This document shows, piece after piece, positions 22,060 through 34,835 of a stretch of DNA of 64,000 nt. The stretch is taken from NCBI GenBank assembly GCA_024760905.1, contig CM045735.1:33133749-33197748 (forward strand), in the 5' to 3' direction. Every line of letters begins with the position of its first letter. Within the stretch, counting starts at the first letter, position 1. The translations under genes and the position numbers were made by a program. This stretch comes from Plotosus lineatus. Its lineage: Eukaryota > Chordata > Actinopteri > Siluriformes > Plotosidae. Below the pieces are notes generated by a model. The model searched no databases, was not told the origin of the DNA, and was given only the letters and a program-made list of their open reading frames with translations.

Positions 22060-23735
22060 TCCATACCGGATCGGTCGAGGCCCGGGTTAACAACGACCGC
22101 CATCAGTGCTGTCAACGAACAGGGTGCTGATGGAAATTGGACTACTGTTGGTCGAAGAAGGAGAGGCGGGAGGTGTGTCCGTAGGCAGAGAGAGAAGAGG
22201 AAAAGCACGAGTCTAGGACTGAGAGTAGGGACTTTGAATATTGGAACTATGCAAGGAAAAGATAGAGAGCTGGCTGACATGATGCAGAGGAGGAAGGTGG
22301 ACATACTCTGTGTTCAGGAGACCAGGTGGAAAGGTAGCAAAGCTAAAAGCTTAAGAGCAGGGTTTAAGCTATTTTATTATGGTGTGGATTAGAAGAGAAA
22401 TGGAGTAGGAGTCATCTTGAAACAGGGCTTTGTCAGGAATATTCTAGAAGTGAAAAGCGTGTCAGACAGAGTGACGTGCAGCAAGTTAGAGTGATAAAGG
22501 ACAGAGAGGGAAATGTATTGACTGGTGACAGAAGTGTGCTGGGAAGATGGAAAGAGCACAGTTTGGTTTCATGCCAAGAAAGAGCACCACAGATGCAGAG
22601 TTTGCTTTGAGGATGTTAATAGAGAAGTACAGAGAAGGTCAGAGGGAACTACATTGTGCCTTTGTGGATCTGGAGAAAGCATATGACAGGGTGCCGAGAG
22701 AGGAACTGTGGTATTGTATGAGAAAGTCTGGAGTGGCAGAGAAGTATGTTAGAGTGGTGCAGGACATATATGAGAGATGTAAGACAGTGGTGAGGTGTGC
22801 TGTCGGTGTGACAGAAGAGTTCAAGGTGGAGGTGGGACTGCATCAAGGGTCAGCTCTGAGCCCCTTCTTGTTTGCAATGGTAATGGACAGGCTGACAGAC
22901 GAGATTAGGCAAGAATCTCCATGGACTACGATGATTGCAGATCACATTGTGATCTGTAGTGAGAGCAGAGAACAAGTGAAGGAAAATCTAGAGAGGTGGA
23001 GGTATGCCCTGTAAAAGAGAGGAATGAAGGTTAGCCTCAGAAAATCAGAATACGTGTGTGAATGAGAAAGACCCAGGAGGAACGGTGATGTTACAGGGAG
23101 CAGAGATAACTAAGGTGGAGGATTTTAAGTACTTAGGCTCAACAATCCAGAGCAATGGAGAGTGTGGAAAAGAGGTGAAGAAGCATGTGCAGGCAGGTTG
23201 GAATGGTTGGAGAAAAGTGTCGGGTGTGATGTGCGATAGGAGAGTATCAGCAAGAATGAAAGGAAAAGTGTACAAGACGGTGATGAGGCCAGCGATGTTG
23301 TATGGCTTAGAAACAGTGGCACTGAGGAAAAGGCAGGAGGCAGAGCTGGAGGTAGCGGAGATGAAAATGTTGAGGTTCTCTCTGGGAGTAACGAGGATGG
23401 ATAGGATCAGAAATGAGTACATCAGAGGGACAGCACATGGAAGATGTTTTGGAGACAAAGTCAGAGAGGCTAGATTGAGATGGTTTGGACATGTACAGAG
23501 GAGGGATAGTGAGTATATTGGCACTAGGATGCTGAGATTGGAACTACCAGGCGGAAAGGCCTAGAGGAAGACCAAAGAAGAGATTTATGGATGTGGTGAA
23601 GGAAAACATGAAGGTCGTTGGAGTAAGAGAAGAAGATGCAGAGGACAGGGTGAGATGGAGGCGGATGAGTTGCTGCAGCGATGCCTGAAGGGAACAGCCG
23701 AAAGGAAAAGAAGAAGAAGAGGAGTGTGTTACTGT
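22060..23735 (+). pseudogene. RTE-type LINE, copy 2, internally deleted
   Basis: It contains the 5' leader (ISAVNEQGADGNWTTVGRRR), part of the endonuclease (VGTLNIGT, VQETRWKGS) ending at about 22490, then the connection zone 'DREGNVLTG' and a jump at about 22555 straight into RT (QFGFMPRKSTTDA). RT blocks DLEKAYDRVPRE, GLHQGSALSPFLFAMV and a mutated catalytic box (IADHIVI instead of FADDIVI) follow, then KVEDFKYLGSTIQ and LRWFGHVQRRDSEYIG. Stops or shifts occur at 22390, about 22495, 23012, about 23050 and 23565. It ends with the diagnostic 3' tail 'gaagggaacagccgaaagga' plus GAAGAA repeats. Inactive. Confidence 0.88.
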
Positions 23736-23836
23736 TGCTAGAAGATAAGAATTGCAGAAGAATTTCAGAGAAATTTCAAAGATATTATTCAATAACCACA
23801 AACAGATGCAACTTCAGACAGGTGTGCGTTCTTGTG

Positions 23837-23858
23837 TTTGTGTGTGTGTGTGTGTGTG
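23837..23858. repeat. (TG)n microsatellite
   Basis: About 11 TG units followed by TATATACACA. Confidence 0.8.
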
Positions 23859-23869
23859 TATATACACAA

Positions 23870-24660
23870 ACTCCTGTAATATCTCTTGGCTCTTTGACTT
23901 CTTTTAAAACTCATGAGCAAATTTATCTCTCTTGCATATGCGTCGTGCATGCTTTTGAAGTAAGAAAGAAAACGCTGAAGTTTGTCGTCCTCCCAGTCTC
24001 CTGAACTAAGCTTCATTGAAAATGATACTGTAAATAATGTACATACTGTAATACTATTATGTACATTCACTGGAATACTGGTTTATACTGGTAAAACTGG
24101 TGTCAAGGTGATATAGGATTTCAAATGACCTCCTGAACCATAAATGACAGCTTATCTATTTTAAGACTATTTCTGATCTAAACAGAATGTTAAAATACAC
24201 AACTAGCCGAGGGTCCTTGGCATTTCTGAAGATCTTTAGTGTCATCTATTATTTACAGATAGTAATTAAGTTCCCTTATCTGTCTATACAGATTCTAGGA
24301 GGAATGAAAATAACAGTAGGGTCTAAGAAGATTGATTTTAGTTGTGCAACTTTAAAAAATATTACAATGAAATGATTATCAGCATTATAAGTAATTGTAT
24401 GATATTTATTAAAAGTAATTGCAAGAGCAGGAAAATAATCTGGACTTAAAAAATGGCCCTAAATTCCAAAATGTGTTTGAGCTGCTGTACAATGCATTAT
24501 TTACCATGTTTCAGAGGTATGTTACAAAAACATGAGGCAGGGTCCTGCCTTAAGCCGCGTCCACACAGGAAGCCATGAGCAGACAGAAACTATGCAACCC
24601 TGTGAAATTTTCGAACTAAGCTGTGCTGAACTTTCTAAATATAAAATTCCTATAATAATT
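23870..24660. other. unassigned AT-rich DNA
   Basis: No repeat or gene recognised. Frames of 60-90 codons here overlap on both strands and lack domains. Confidence 0.35.
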
Positions 24661-24661
24661 T

Positions 24662-25018
24662 ATTCATTCATTTTCTGTAATCGCTTAATCCTAATTAGGG
24701 TCACGGGGAGGCTAGAGCCCATGCCAGCCGACTCCAGGTGAGGGCAGAGTACACCCTGGACAGCTTGCCAGGCCATCGCAGGGCAGAAACATGCTGACGG
24801 CTATGCAGCTACTCTTGTTGAAAGTCAGCAATGGTTCTTTCACATGCCTCACACCATAGACAGTGAGAGACATGGCCAGCCTTTGATAACCCAGTTAGGA
24901 GACAGGAGACAGTGACGACCCGTGGAGAGGGAGGCTTGTACCCCCAACCATAGGATCAGTGATCCAGCACCTTTACCACCAGGTCACCACTGCCCAGACA
25001 ACCAAGCCACCACTGCCC
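24662..25018 (-). repeat. chimeric SINE (tRNA head of the GGGGCAGTGG family, other 3' end)
   Basis: On the minus strand the head is the 'ctgggcagtggtgacctggtg' tRNA-like segment and the middle matches 12766-13125. The 3' end is 'ggattaagcgattacagaaa' plus 'atgaatgaat', i.e. the tail of the other fish SINE family. The same chimeric layout occurs at 41924-42285 and 53203-53540, so it is a real subfamily. Confidence 0.7.
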
Positions 25019-25469
25019 AGTTCCTCTAATTAATCAGAGCTTAAAATACTTTTGATTGACAGATGCCACAAAACAATGAGTTTTACAGAACATGTTCTGC
25101 AGGGAAGCAATGAACACAAGTTTATTGATCCTACCTACATGAAAAATTGTAGAGTAGCTCATTATTACAGTGTGCTTTACAACTGCACACAGGAGTTTTA
25201 TAAGGATAAGGCCAAGCTTAAAAAGATTCCTGGGAGGGAGGAATTTTTTTTTTTGCCTGTGAAGGCCACCCTGGATTCGCGGGAAATTTTTTTCATACAT
25301 TATGCTATATTATGAATATGATGTTGTGAATGAAATAAATATCTTATACTGTATTTGAAATCAACATACTGAATATCAAAGTTTATTCTTTTAATATTGT
25401 AATCAACAGAGTATCAAGGTTTCTTCAACATATCAACTTTTAATATTGCAGTCAACTATAGTGTCAAAG

Positions 25470-25860
25470 TCAAATACCTTTGTCACACTGCGTGAGTATT
25501 AACCCAGAAATCGCAAGTTCGAATCCAGGTTAATGCCACAGCCATCCATGGGACTAACTGGCTAAGCTCTCACAGTCGGGATATGCTCACTTCCCTGTCA
25601 TTGCCTGGCAATCGCCAACCACGGCAATCATGGGCATCTGTGAGCTCATTCATATGAGGGGGCTGATAGAGCTTTCCCTCCAAGTGTTAGACTGTCCCCA
25701 AAATGCATATGCATGTCACAGAGGGGATGTGTGCATGCTTTTGCCCCTCCCTGGTTGGTAGTGATCTTGTGATATGGAAGACAACCCTTGATGGGTGGGA
25801 ATTGGATAAACTAGAGAGAAAATGGTTGGAAATTTTTTTTAAAAAGAAAAAATAAATGAA
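25470..25860 (+). repeat. tRNA-derived SINE (plus), partner of 1430-1815
   Basis: B box 'gcaagttcgaatccagg' at about 25517-25533, preceded by an A-box-like 'cgtgagtattaacccag'. The body ends with 'tagagagaaaatggttgg' and an A-rich tail. It aligns with the reverse complement of 1430-1815. Confidence 0.65.
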
Positions 25861-27195
25861 GTGCTTGGGTTCATTTTTCTGAAACAGTTAGAATTTCCCC
25901 TGAGAATGTTATTATATATGTTAAACACGCTCTCTGCAATTTTAATAATGAAAAAACACTTCACTTCATGTAAGAATCTAGCTGTTTCACTGCTCATGGT
26001 TTCACTCAGAAACAAAAAAATTATACATTTTAAATGTACAAGTCTTAACGGTTCAATACAACAGCTCTTCCTCAGCAGATGGAGTCCCCTTACAAACTTT
26101 GACCCCTGTGGAGGGTCACAGTAGGTGGAATTGTGATAATAACCCAGACAGCATTGCAGCAGTCAGCCAAAATCTGCCCCCTCTCTCTGTTCAAGATCTA
26201 TCTTCTCCTTTTCTTAACAGACTGACGGTTTGTCTTGCGGATATTTTCCACCTCACTGTCTCTCCCTCTCAGTCAATTTCATCATCAATAACTCTCTCAT
26301 TTCTTTGTTGATTCCTTCATTGTGTTGTTTAGTCTTTCTTACCACAAGTGAAATGTAAATTCTGCAACACTTCTGACAAAATGTACAGATTATTTCTGGG
26401 GTGTATAACCCTCTTATTTTTTCACATGATTTTTTTTTTTTTTGCAATTTAATTTTTTAACACCAATTCAAGAAGAACTTGTATACTATTTGTACGCCAT
26501 GATTACAAAAAAGAAGCATTCGTAGGTTTGTTATTTGGAAATAAGTGCTATTGGATACTGTAGTGTTTTACCCTTTGAGATATTCCGTATCTTTGATGAA
26601 TTGAAAAACAGTTTAATCTTAATGATAGTCAGTCCTAGTAGATGTTTTTGGGTAAATCTGGTGTCTGGAGGAAATTTGTTTAGGACTGTAATCCTAAATT
26701 GTTCTTACAGGATACCGGCGCTAATATGAGCTAGTTAGGGAACTGAAAGGTCTCTTACATTTGTGAGAATAATTAGCTTGCTAGGCCTCACATGGCATGC
26801 TGTATGTATAGCTGCAAACTCGGTTTTAGAAATTACAAGCCATAACACCAAAAGCATGTCATCAGTGTTTCATAGGCAGATACCAGAACAGCAGACACTC
26901 GCACCCTGTCTCAATGCCACGCATTCAAGGACAAAAAATAGGGCTTGTATCTGACAAGAACCAAGGACCAAACTGGTGTACGAGAGTGGGCTGAATAGTT
27001 TATACCCATCACTGTCACCATCAGTACAATATAAAAGGTTCAGTACAGAAGGAATCCTGAATTTATTCTTATTTAATATCATTATTATTGTATTTCTTAA
27101 CCATTTACTGGGCAATGCAACCGAATGCGGCTGATCTAATAATCAGGCAAAACATCTGAAAGTGGCCATCATTTTCCACTTTTTTTGTGTGTATT
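25861..27195. other. unassigned DNA
   Basis: 1.3 kb without recognisable repeat family, gene or tandem array, apart from short poly-T runs (26430-26442). Confidence 0.35.
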
Positions 27196-27205
27196 GAAAG
27201 AGTGC

Positions 27206-27501
27206 GAGGGTGGCTCAGTGGCGTCATGGTTCGCACATCCGCCTCACAGCAAAAAGGTCCTCCGGGTACTTCAGTTTCCTCCCACAGTCCAAAAACATGC
27301 ACAGTGAGTTAATTGGCTGTTAGAAATCCCCTCAGGTGTTAATGTGAGTATAAATGGTTGTGTGAGTCGTGGCCCTGCGATGACCTCGCAAGCTGTCCAG
27401 GGTGTATCCTGCCCTCGCCCAGAGTTCGTTGAGATGGGCACCAGCTTCCCCGTGACCCTAATTAGGATTAAGAGGTTCATAAAATGAATGAATGAACAAA
27501 A
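27206..27501 (+). repeat. tRNA-like fish SINE (plus) with 10-bp target duplication
   Basis: Head 'gagggtggctcagtggcgtc', 'tcacagcaaaaaggtcctcc', body 'cagtccaaaaacatgcacag' and 3' end 'attaggattaagaggttcat' plus AATGAATGAATGAA. The flanks both read gaaagagtgc (27196-27205 and 27502-27511). This is the best-preserved copy of this family in the window. Confidence 0.8.
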
Positions 27502-28017
27502 GAAAGAGTGCAAGAAAGTTGAGCATATAAAACAAAAAGAGAAAATGCAGGCTGTGTGTCATCTCTACCACCCCTGCCCTTAAAACTTACATGGTACTGT
27601 CCACCAACATAGGGTGTGGATAACACAAGATTGAGCCCTGGCTACGATGGCCTACAGAGAACAACGTAAATAAATCCATGAAATCTTCATGTCACGTTCT
27701 ATAAAACATTCGGCATCTGGAAATAGCCCAAAGGGCTATGCAAAGTTTGATGAGGACTGGCACGTTTTTCTTGAGAAATTGCCAGGAAATAGTGAGGTCT
27801 GATAAGAAAAAGAAGAGGAACGTAGAAACACTTAACACCTAATAAAAATGAGAACTACCACCTGCCAGTTATATGCCTCTGCATGGTATATTACACAGAT
27901 AGCGCTTAATATAGTGTTTGGTGGAGAATTTTTATTTTAATTGAATATTTTATTTTTATTTTGATATTAAAGTTTAGAGACACTTATTGTATTAAACCTC
28001 AGAGCTGGTCAGGTATT

Positions 28018-28400
28018 TAGGGCCACAGTAAACCTTGACCTTTGGCCTACAAGTTTCAGACTCAGTTCATTCTTGAATCATGGTAGTTCAGTATGCTGCA
28101 AAGCTTGAAGAACATTCCTTAAAGTGTTTTCTAGATATGACATTTACAAAAAAAAAAAAACAAAAAAAAAAAAACAGACATGAGGTGTGAAGCTACGAAA
28201 TATAACCAGTTTATCCTTGTATCAAGGTGAGCATTTCTGCAGAGCCTGAAAACAATCTATCAAGGCGTCTTTGAGATATTTCGCGTTTAAAATAATGACA
28301 CATATGAGACGACAGTGATGTACAGATATACGGACGTACAACCTGATAGTATAATGCTCTGGCCCCTGCTATCACCAGCACAGGCCAATAAAACCTGGCA
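28018..28400 (+). repeat. interspersed repeat, two related blocks
   Basis: Blocks such as 'accttgacctttggcctaca', 'tcaaggcgtctttgagatat' and 'acggacgtacaacc' recall, from memory, a repeat very common in fish introns. Two A-rich runs at 28148-28172 separate the blocks. There is no second copy in the window to compare. Confidence 0.4.
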
Positions 28401-28884
28401 CCTGAATTGTGACTCATGACGAATTACTCGCTGTTATTTTTTCCGCTTCTCCACAATGTTTTCTGATTAACTCTTTTCAGCTAGTTCCTGTAAAAAAAGT
28501 CCCTTTTTTTAAATGCTATTGAATGGCAATTACCTTTCTTGCAAAGGTTCTGGGAGCAGCTCAAGCTGAAATCCCTTAAAATATCAATGGCAAAATATAC
28601 TGTGATATACTAGTCCTTCTCAAGAAATTAACATATTGTGATAAAGTTCATTATTTTCTGTAATGTATTGATAAAAATTAAACTTTCATCTACTTTAGAT
28701 TCATTGCACACCAACTGAAATATTTCAGGTCTTTTATTGTTTTAATACTGATGATTTGGGCATACAGCTCATGAAAACACAAAATTCCTATCTCAAAAAA
28801 TTTGCATATTTCATCCGACCAATAATAAAAAATTGTTTTAATACAAAAAAATCAACCTTCAAATAATTATGTTCAGTTATGCAC

Positions 28885-29844
28885 TCAATACTTGGTCGGG
28901 AATCCTTTTGCAGGAATGACTGCTTCAATGTGGCGTGGCATGGAGGCAATCAGCCTGTGGCACTGCTGAGGTGTTATGGAGGCCCAGGAAGCTTCGATAG
29001 CGGCCTTAAGCTCATCCACAGTGTTGGGTCTGGTGTCTGTCAACTTTCTCTTCACAATATCCCACAGATTCTCTATGGGGTTCAGGTCAGGAGAGCTGGC
29101 AGGCCAATTGAGCACAGTAATACCATGGTCAGTAAACCATTTCCCAGTGGTTTTGGCACTGTGAGCAGGTGCCAGGTCGTGCTGAAAAATGAAATCTTCA
29201 TCTCCATAAAGCTTTTCAGCAGATGGAAGCATGAAGTGCTCAAAAATCTCCTGATAGTTAGCTGCATTGATCCTGCCCTTGATAAAACACAGTGAACCAA
29301 CACCAGCAGCTGACATGGCACCCCAGACCATCACTGACTGTGGGTACTTGACACTTGACTTCAGGCTTTTTGACATTTCCTTCTCCCCAGTCTTCCTCCA
29401 GACTCTGGCACCTTGATTTACGAATGGCATGCAAAATTTGCTTTCATCCGAAAAAAGTACTTTGGACCACTGAGCAACAGTCCAGGGCTGCTTCTCTGTA
29501 GCCCAGGTCAGGCACGTCTGCTGCTGTTTCTAGTTCAAAAGTGGCTTGACCTGGGGAATGCGGTCCCTGTAGCCCAGTCCACTGCTTCCACAGGTCCTCC
29601 ATGGTCTTCACCATGGTCAATTGGCCCTTCTTCACAATCTTTCTCAGGGTCCGGTCACCTCTTCTGGTTGTGCAGCGATTTCTGCCATACTTTTTCCTTC
29701 CCACAGACGTCCCACTGAGGTGCCTTGATACAGCACTCTGGGAACAGCCTATTTGCTCAGAGTTTCTTTCTGTGTCTTACCCTCTTGCTTGAGGGTGTCA
29801 ATGATGGCCTTCTGGACAGCAGTCAGGTCGGCAGTCTTACCCAT
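28885..29844 (-). pseudogene. Tc1 transposase, copy 2 (inactive)
   Basis: Read on the minus strand: start codon at 29844-29842, helix-turn-helix region damaged (frame changes around 29750), then the DDE domain in one long frame from 29430 to the stop at 28885. It keeps FQHDLAPAH (second Asp) and SPDLNPIENLWDIV (Glu) with 34 residues between them. The first Asp region lies before 29430 in another frame (FFG). The same junction WKQWTG/LGYR as in the other copies breaks the frame. Inactive. Confidence 0.88.
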
Positions 29845-29957
29845 GATTGCGGTTTTGAGTAATGAACCAGGCTGGGAGTTTTTAAAAGACAGGAATTTTT
29901 TTGCAGGTGTTTAGAGTAAATTTGTTGAGTCAGGTGATTAGGTTAATAGCTCGTTTA

Positions 29958-30249
29958 GAGGGGTTCGAGTCCCCACAAGGTTGTTACTGTCCCTGCAGTG
30001 CAGCTAACTGGGTTATCAAAGATGGGCCATGTCTCTCACTGTCTATGGTAAGAGGCATGTAAAAGAACCATTGCTGACTTTCATAAAGAGTAGGCTGCAA
30101 AGCCGTCAGCTTGTTTCTGTCCCTTCCTAAAAGGGTTGTGACAGGAAGGGCAGCCGACATAAAAATCTATGCCAAATCAAATGTGCGAATCAGATTATTC
30201 GCTGTGGCGACTCCTGAGAAAGGGAAAGCGCCGAAAGGAAGAAAGAGTA
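29958..30249 (+). repeat. tRNA-derived SINE, 5' truncated at the B box
   Basis: It starts 'ggttcgagtccccacaaggt', i.e. at the B box, and otherwise matches the complement of 12766-13070. The 3' end is 'ccgaaaggaagaaaga' next to 'gtacc' of Tc1. It sits inside the Tc1 terminal repeat ('ctcgtttagag|tacc'). Confidence 0.75.
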
Positions 30250-30489
30250 CCTTTTTATGATATGCTAATTTTTTGAGATAGGAATTTTGGGTTTTCATGA
30301 GCTGTATGCCAAAATCATCAGTATTAAAACAATAAAAGACCTGAAATATTTCAGTTGGTGTGCAATGAATCTAAAATATATGAAAGTTTAATTTTTATCA
30401 GTACATTACAGAAAATAATGAACTTGATCACAATATGCTAATTTTTTGAGAATGACTAGTAAATATAATAATAAAATAAAGGAATTCAC

Positions 30490-31755
30490 TCTTAGGAGCC
30501 TTTAATTTTATTTCAATTTATTTTATGTGAATGTTCACACAGTCCTCAGGTTTTGAACCCCAGAAAAGTCAAAACATTTAACTCTATTCAACTTTACTAT
30601 CATGTAAGAATGGAGCATGTCTCAGGGTAACACTGCTACCAATTATCCTGACTTAAAATTCTTCACCATATCTTCCTTCTCTCCATTTTCCGTACTACAC
30701 AGCAACATTACATTTCTTTAGTTTTTGTGTCGGAGAATTTTATACACACAAAGGCAGAAGTTTGAACATTTTGTTCAAAAACATGTTTATACCTATACAG
30801 TTCAACAAATTTCAGTCATTTTGCAATATAAAACAAAGAACAGTTTAAAACCTATGTATAACCTAGAAAACATAACACAAGGTTATAAAACTGTCTTTTA
30901 TCAGATAATTACAATAGCAGTTGCTTCCTTACCATGAGGCTTCTCTGAATAGTTCCATATTATTAGCTTGAACTCCTATGTGTACACAAGGGCTGTAATT
31001 CAGTGCCACAATCTATTTAGTGCTCCAAATGTTTGTATCGGTAAAGTCAAACCAAACATGGGCATGGCCAAAAGTGGGATGGACTAAACAAAGGCAGAAA
31101 CACATTACTTTTAGCATGGTCTGTAAATTCTGACTCAACAGTTCAACATCTTTATATCATGCAACAGATGCATGTTGGATTGCTATTTATTCCCCCAGAT
31201 ATTATTTACCTGTGCATTTTGTACAATATTTTGTTCGTACTATTTTCTAGAATATAAACAATCCTCTTATATCCTCATTTAAAGCACCGCACTAATTCAT
31301 CGAGCTAAAACGGTTATAAAATGCTACCTAAAACCATATAAACCACTAATCTGTGCCCAATCTGCAGATACAATTCCGGTGAGAAATCAAGATCTAAAAC
31401 CTTTTAATTCTTTTCCAAGATTTCTTTCAAGGCTTCGAGGACTGATGAAGCCTGCTGAAATTTATTCTCAGAGAATTCTTCAACAAATTCTCTCTGTGCA
31501 ACAGTTTCAGTTCCAAACATCCAAAAAATTTTTCTGCCATTGTTTTTAGGTCACGTGATCATTTGTGTTATCTTCAAAGAACTTTCATTTGGTTCTATCA
31601 CTTAATGGATTCCAGTGTGCATTTAACAATTATTCAACAAAGACGAGCTATTCAGCAACAAAGGCATGTGTTGCTGAATACTCCATAAGGTAATTTCAGA
31701 GAACTGCTCATTGTCAGTAATATTTACCTGAAATCATTCGGAGTTAAACTATATG
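30490..31755. other. unassigned AT-rich DNA
   Basis: No gene or repeat recognised. A 70-codon frame (30725-30937) lacks recognisable features. Confidence 0.35.
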
Positions 31756-32311
31756 TAAGGCGATCCACCGAATGTAAGCGCTTGTCACACGGACTACTTT
31801 CGAGTAAATGGGCAAAAAAGTAAAAATGCTCATTTTTTTATCGAAATTTGGATTTTTGCATAAAACATTAAAACAAGGATTCAACTGACACTTACTCAAG
31901 TGAAATCGACTAAAACTCACTAAAATTATCTTTTATTTCCATTTTTCTGACGAGTACCCTCATAAAACTCAATAAAAACAGTAGCAAACTTACCGGTTTT
32001 CTTTGCAATTATTATCGAGTTCGGTACAAGACACACTATAATCCATACACCAGAAGAACGGTCATGAAGTCATCTCTCCATTTTGGATACTGTTTTAATA
32101 TTAAAATGCCGTTTTAGTGAATAAAATAAAAGTTATAAAGGTGATATGCACGTAAACAACGCAGGCTAGTTGCTAAGGAAGATCTGAAACGAGCACCCTG
32201 ATTGGTGAGCTCGGGCTTGCACAGTGCAGTGCCCATCACACGTTAACTTTTGGTTTACTTCCTGACTCTAGTATACCACATGCAGAACTTATCTCAGACT
32301 TTCTCTTCAAT

Positions 32312-32668
32312 GTCTGTCTGTCTTCCTATCGGCTTTTTCCCTTTTACTTGGGAGTCGCCACAGCGAATCATCCGATTTGCACGTTTGATTTGGCAGAGGT
32401 TTTTATGTCAGATGCCCTTCCTGTCACAACCCTTTTAGCAAGGGACAGAAACATGCTGACGGCTTTGCAGCCTACTCTTCACGAAAGTCAGCAATGGTTC
32501 TTTTACATGCCTCTCACAGTGAGACAGTGAGAGACATGGCCCACCTTTGATAACCCAGTTCGCTGCACTGGGGGGGACAGTGACAACCTTGCGGAAAGTG
32601 GGACTCGAACCCCCAACCTTTGAACCAGCGATCCAGCGCCCTATACCACTAGACCACCACTGCCCCCC
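32312..32668 (-). repeat. tRNA-derived SINE with perfect 15-bp target duplication
   Basis: Full-length minus copy of the GGGGCAGTGGTGGTCTAGTGG family with (TGTC)n at the left and the tRNA head at the right. The identical flanks gactttctcttcaat lie at 32297-32311 and 32669-32683. The empty site is preserved at 4393-4415. Confidence 0.92.
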
Positions 32669-32848
32669 GACTTTCTCTTCAATAACAGTAAGTAAGTTTA
32701 TTTATAAGATCGTGAATACACATAATTTCTGGAATAAGGAGAGTGAAATGTCATCTGTGATATCCAGCATTAGTATAGATGTTAAATTTGACACTGGAAT
32801 TTGGCTTTGAAGAAGATTATTTCTCTCTCCCTCTCTCTGTCTCTCTGT

Positions 32849-32852
<4 letters not shown>

Positions 32853-32901
<49 letters not shown>
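32853..32901. repeat. (CA)n microsatellite
   Basis: About 24 CA units after a CT-rich run (32821-32850). Confidence 0.95.
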
Positions 32902-32904
<3 letters not shown>

Positions 32905-33043
32905 GTGCAAATGGTTAAATGAGCAGCATCCAGATGAACTAGTGCAATTTGAATGGAAGAAAAGACAGTATATGAAGGGAGTGGGGCGAATGAGTGCAAA
33001 TGGTGTGATAGATGCACAAATGAGCAGTCACCCGCTGCTTACA

Positions 33044-33045
<2 letters not shown>

Positions 33046-33118
<73 letters not shown>
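33046..33118. repeat. (TG)n microsatellite
   Basis: About 36 TG units. Open frames on both strands here are artefacts of the repeat. Confidence 0.95.
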
Positions 33119-33120
<2 letters not shown>

Positions 33121-34168
33121 ATACCTCAGGTCTGCTGGACATTAAGAAAAAGACATGATTCCATTGCAATTCAGTCAAAGAAAATCCCATATGCTCAGTA
33201 TTATGTACTTTAGAAACTTAATACGAGTATTGGTATTTTTCTCTGCATGCAAAATTCGATTATGGAATTTTTTTTGATCATTTGACTTGTGTGTAATCTT
33301 GTCTGGACTGGACATGCTGGATCGTGGGTTGTTTAGTTTTGTACGAAAATTGGTCAAGACCTGAAAAATACTTAAATGTTTCATTCCTTTTACATATGAA
33401 CAAACTGATGATGATGATGCCAGATGTGTTGATGAAGATTTTGATTTTGATGTTGATGAAGAAGAGGCATCTGTTAGTAAAAGTGTGATGACGGGTTTTT
33501 GTGAAGAAGACGTGATCTTATCTGCTGAGCAGAATTTAGATTAAGATGATAATGCTGAGGGCAGAGTTGATGAAGTTTACTTGTATAAAGTGATCAGAGA
33601 GTTTTGTTATATGGTTATCTTATATATAGTTTTCTTAATTTCAGTGTGATTGTTTAACCCTGACAGTGTTTTTTTTTCAATTAGTATCATTTGAAGGCAT
33701 TTGAACCTTTATATAATGCCAAAAATATACATACTGATCTTATTGGAATAAACAGAAATTTAAAAAAAAGTCGGTTTTTGTTAATTTTTGGGGCTTCCCA
33801 CGGTGACTGATGTGTTTAAAAAGGGCGTGTCAGATTAAAATGAGGATGATTTCTCTTATCATCTCTTCGTAAAACTCTTCCAAGACATGTTTTCTAAAAG
33901 TTTATATGGCTGAAGTGCATAAAAATGTTTGGTTGCTAAGGACTAATGATCTTGGAAGAGGTGCAATCTTTGTGCTCATTTTTCTCTCAAACATCTTTTA
34001 AAATTTTTAGTTGAATGCTGACACAAGAAATGGTATAACTAGGTCAGTTTTCAAGGTATTGACAAACTTTTTGTTGCATTTTGCAGCTTTGGGCCTCCTC
34101 TATCTGACTGTGTAAAAATCTCATTTTTCAGCTTTGGACCCAAGAGCCTACTTTCGGTGGAGTGGCTC

Positions 34169-34530
34169 ACATATACTACACAGTAAAACTTTCAAACACC
34201 GTTTATGGTTATACACAGTTTATGACATCTCTGAAAGTCAGAGACGAATATCAAGTTGCCTTTAGCACACTGACCTCAGCTGATCTGCCTCTGTTATAGT
34301 TAAAATATCTAAAAAGAAACAATAAAAATTAATCTTGTTTTGATTTGCCTTCTTATGTTCCCGTGTGGAATATAATAAAACACTTATATTCCTCAATCTT
34401 ATTGGATGCTACTGATGTTATTTAACATTTTGTCTTGGGGACGATTCAGCAGTATCCATCTCATCTTTCATGCATAATTTTGAACCAATAAAATCATACT
34501 TTTCCCAGTGCAGTATATATACGTAAGGTA
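34169..34530. other. unassigned DNA
   Basis: No recognisable feature. Confidence 0.35.
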
Positions 34531-34534
34531 GGTA

Positions 34535-34755
34535 AAATCTGGGTTTTTACACCCGAGCCTCGTGGCCCATCAGGCTGGTGCTTGTCCCCGGTTTCCATAG
34601 CGTGAAGCGACCAGGAGTTTAACTCCCCCTGGATGGGACGCTCGTCCATCGCAGGTTACCTTCCCAGTATATTTTTACTGGTACTCATTTATACTGCTGG
34701 GTGAACAGAGGCACACTTGTGGTTGAGACCTTGCCCAGGGGTCCTGCAGTATACA
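34535..34755 (+). repeat. probable interspersed repeat
   Basis: A GC-richer block ('cgagcctcgtggcccatcag', 'ggatgggacgctcgtccatc', 'gaacagaggcacacttgtgg') that from memory resembles a fish interspersed repeat. There is no second copy in the window. Confidence 0.35.
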
Positions 34756-34764
34756 TGCAGTGTA

Positions 34765-34766
<2 letters not shown>

Positions 34767-34832
<66 letters not shown>
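34767..34832. repeat. (TA)n microsatellite
   Basis: About 32 TA units immediately left of the old Tc1 relic. Confidence 0.95.

Positions 34833-34835
<3 letters not shown>

Larger units (their letters stand above)
28610..30459 (-). mobile_element. Tc1-family transposon, copy 2, with SINE insertion
   Basis: Ends 'ctagtccttctcaagaaatt' and 'aattttttgagaatgactag' with TA on both sides (28608-28609 and 30460-30461). Same family as 17112-18667 and 35417-36958, reversed. A SINE (29958-30249) splits the terminal repeat upstream of the transposase start. Without it the copy is about 1.56 kb, like the others. Confidence 0.92.
31759..34168. mobile_element. TIR-bounded DNA element of unknown superfamily
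   Basis: The left end (31759-31783, 'ggcgatccaccgaatgtaag') and the complement of the right end (34143-34168, 'gagccactccaccgaaagta') share TCCACCGAA-GTA-GC-CTT. No convincing target duplication was found. The right half (33120-34168) recurs inverted at 2256-3640. A frame at about 33405-33543 is acidic (DDDDARCVDEDFDFDVDEEE) and ends at a stop. An SINE (32312-32668) and CA/TG arrays are inside. It is probably a non-autonomous or decayed cut-and-paste element. Confidence 0.5.
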
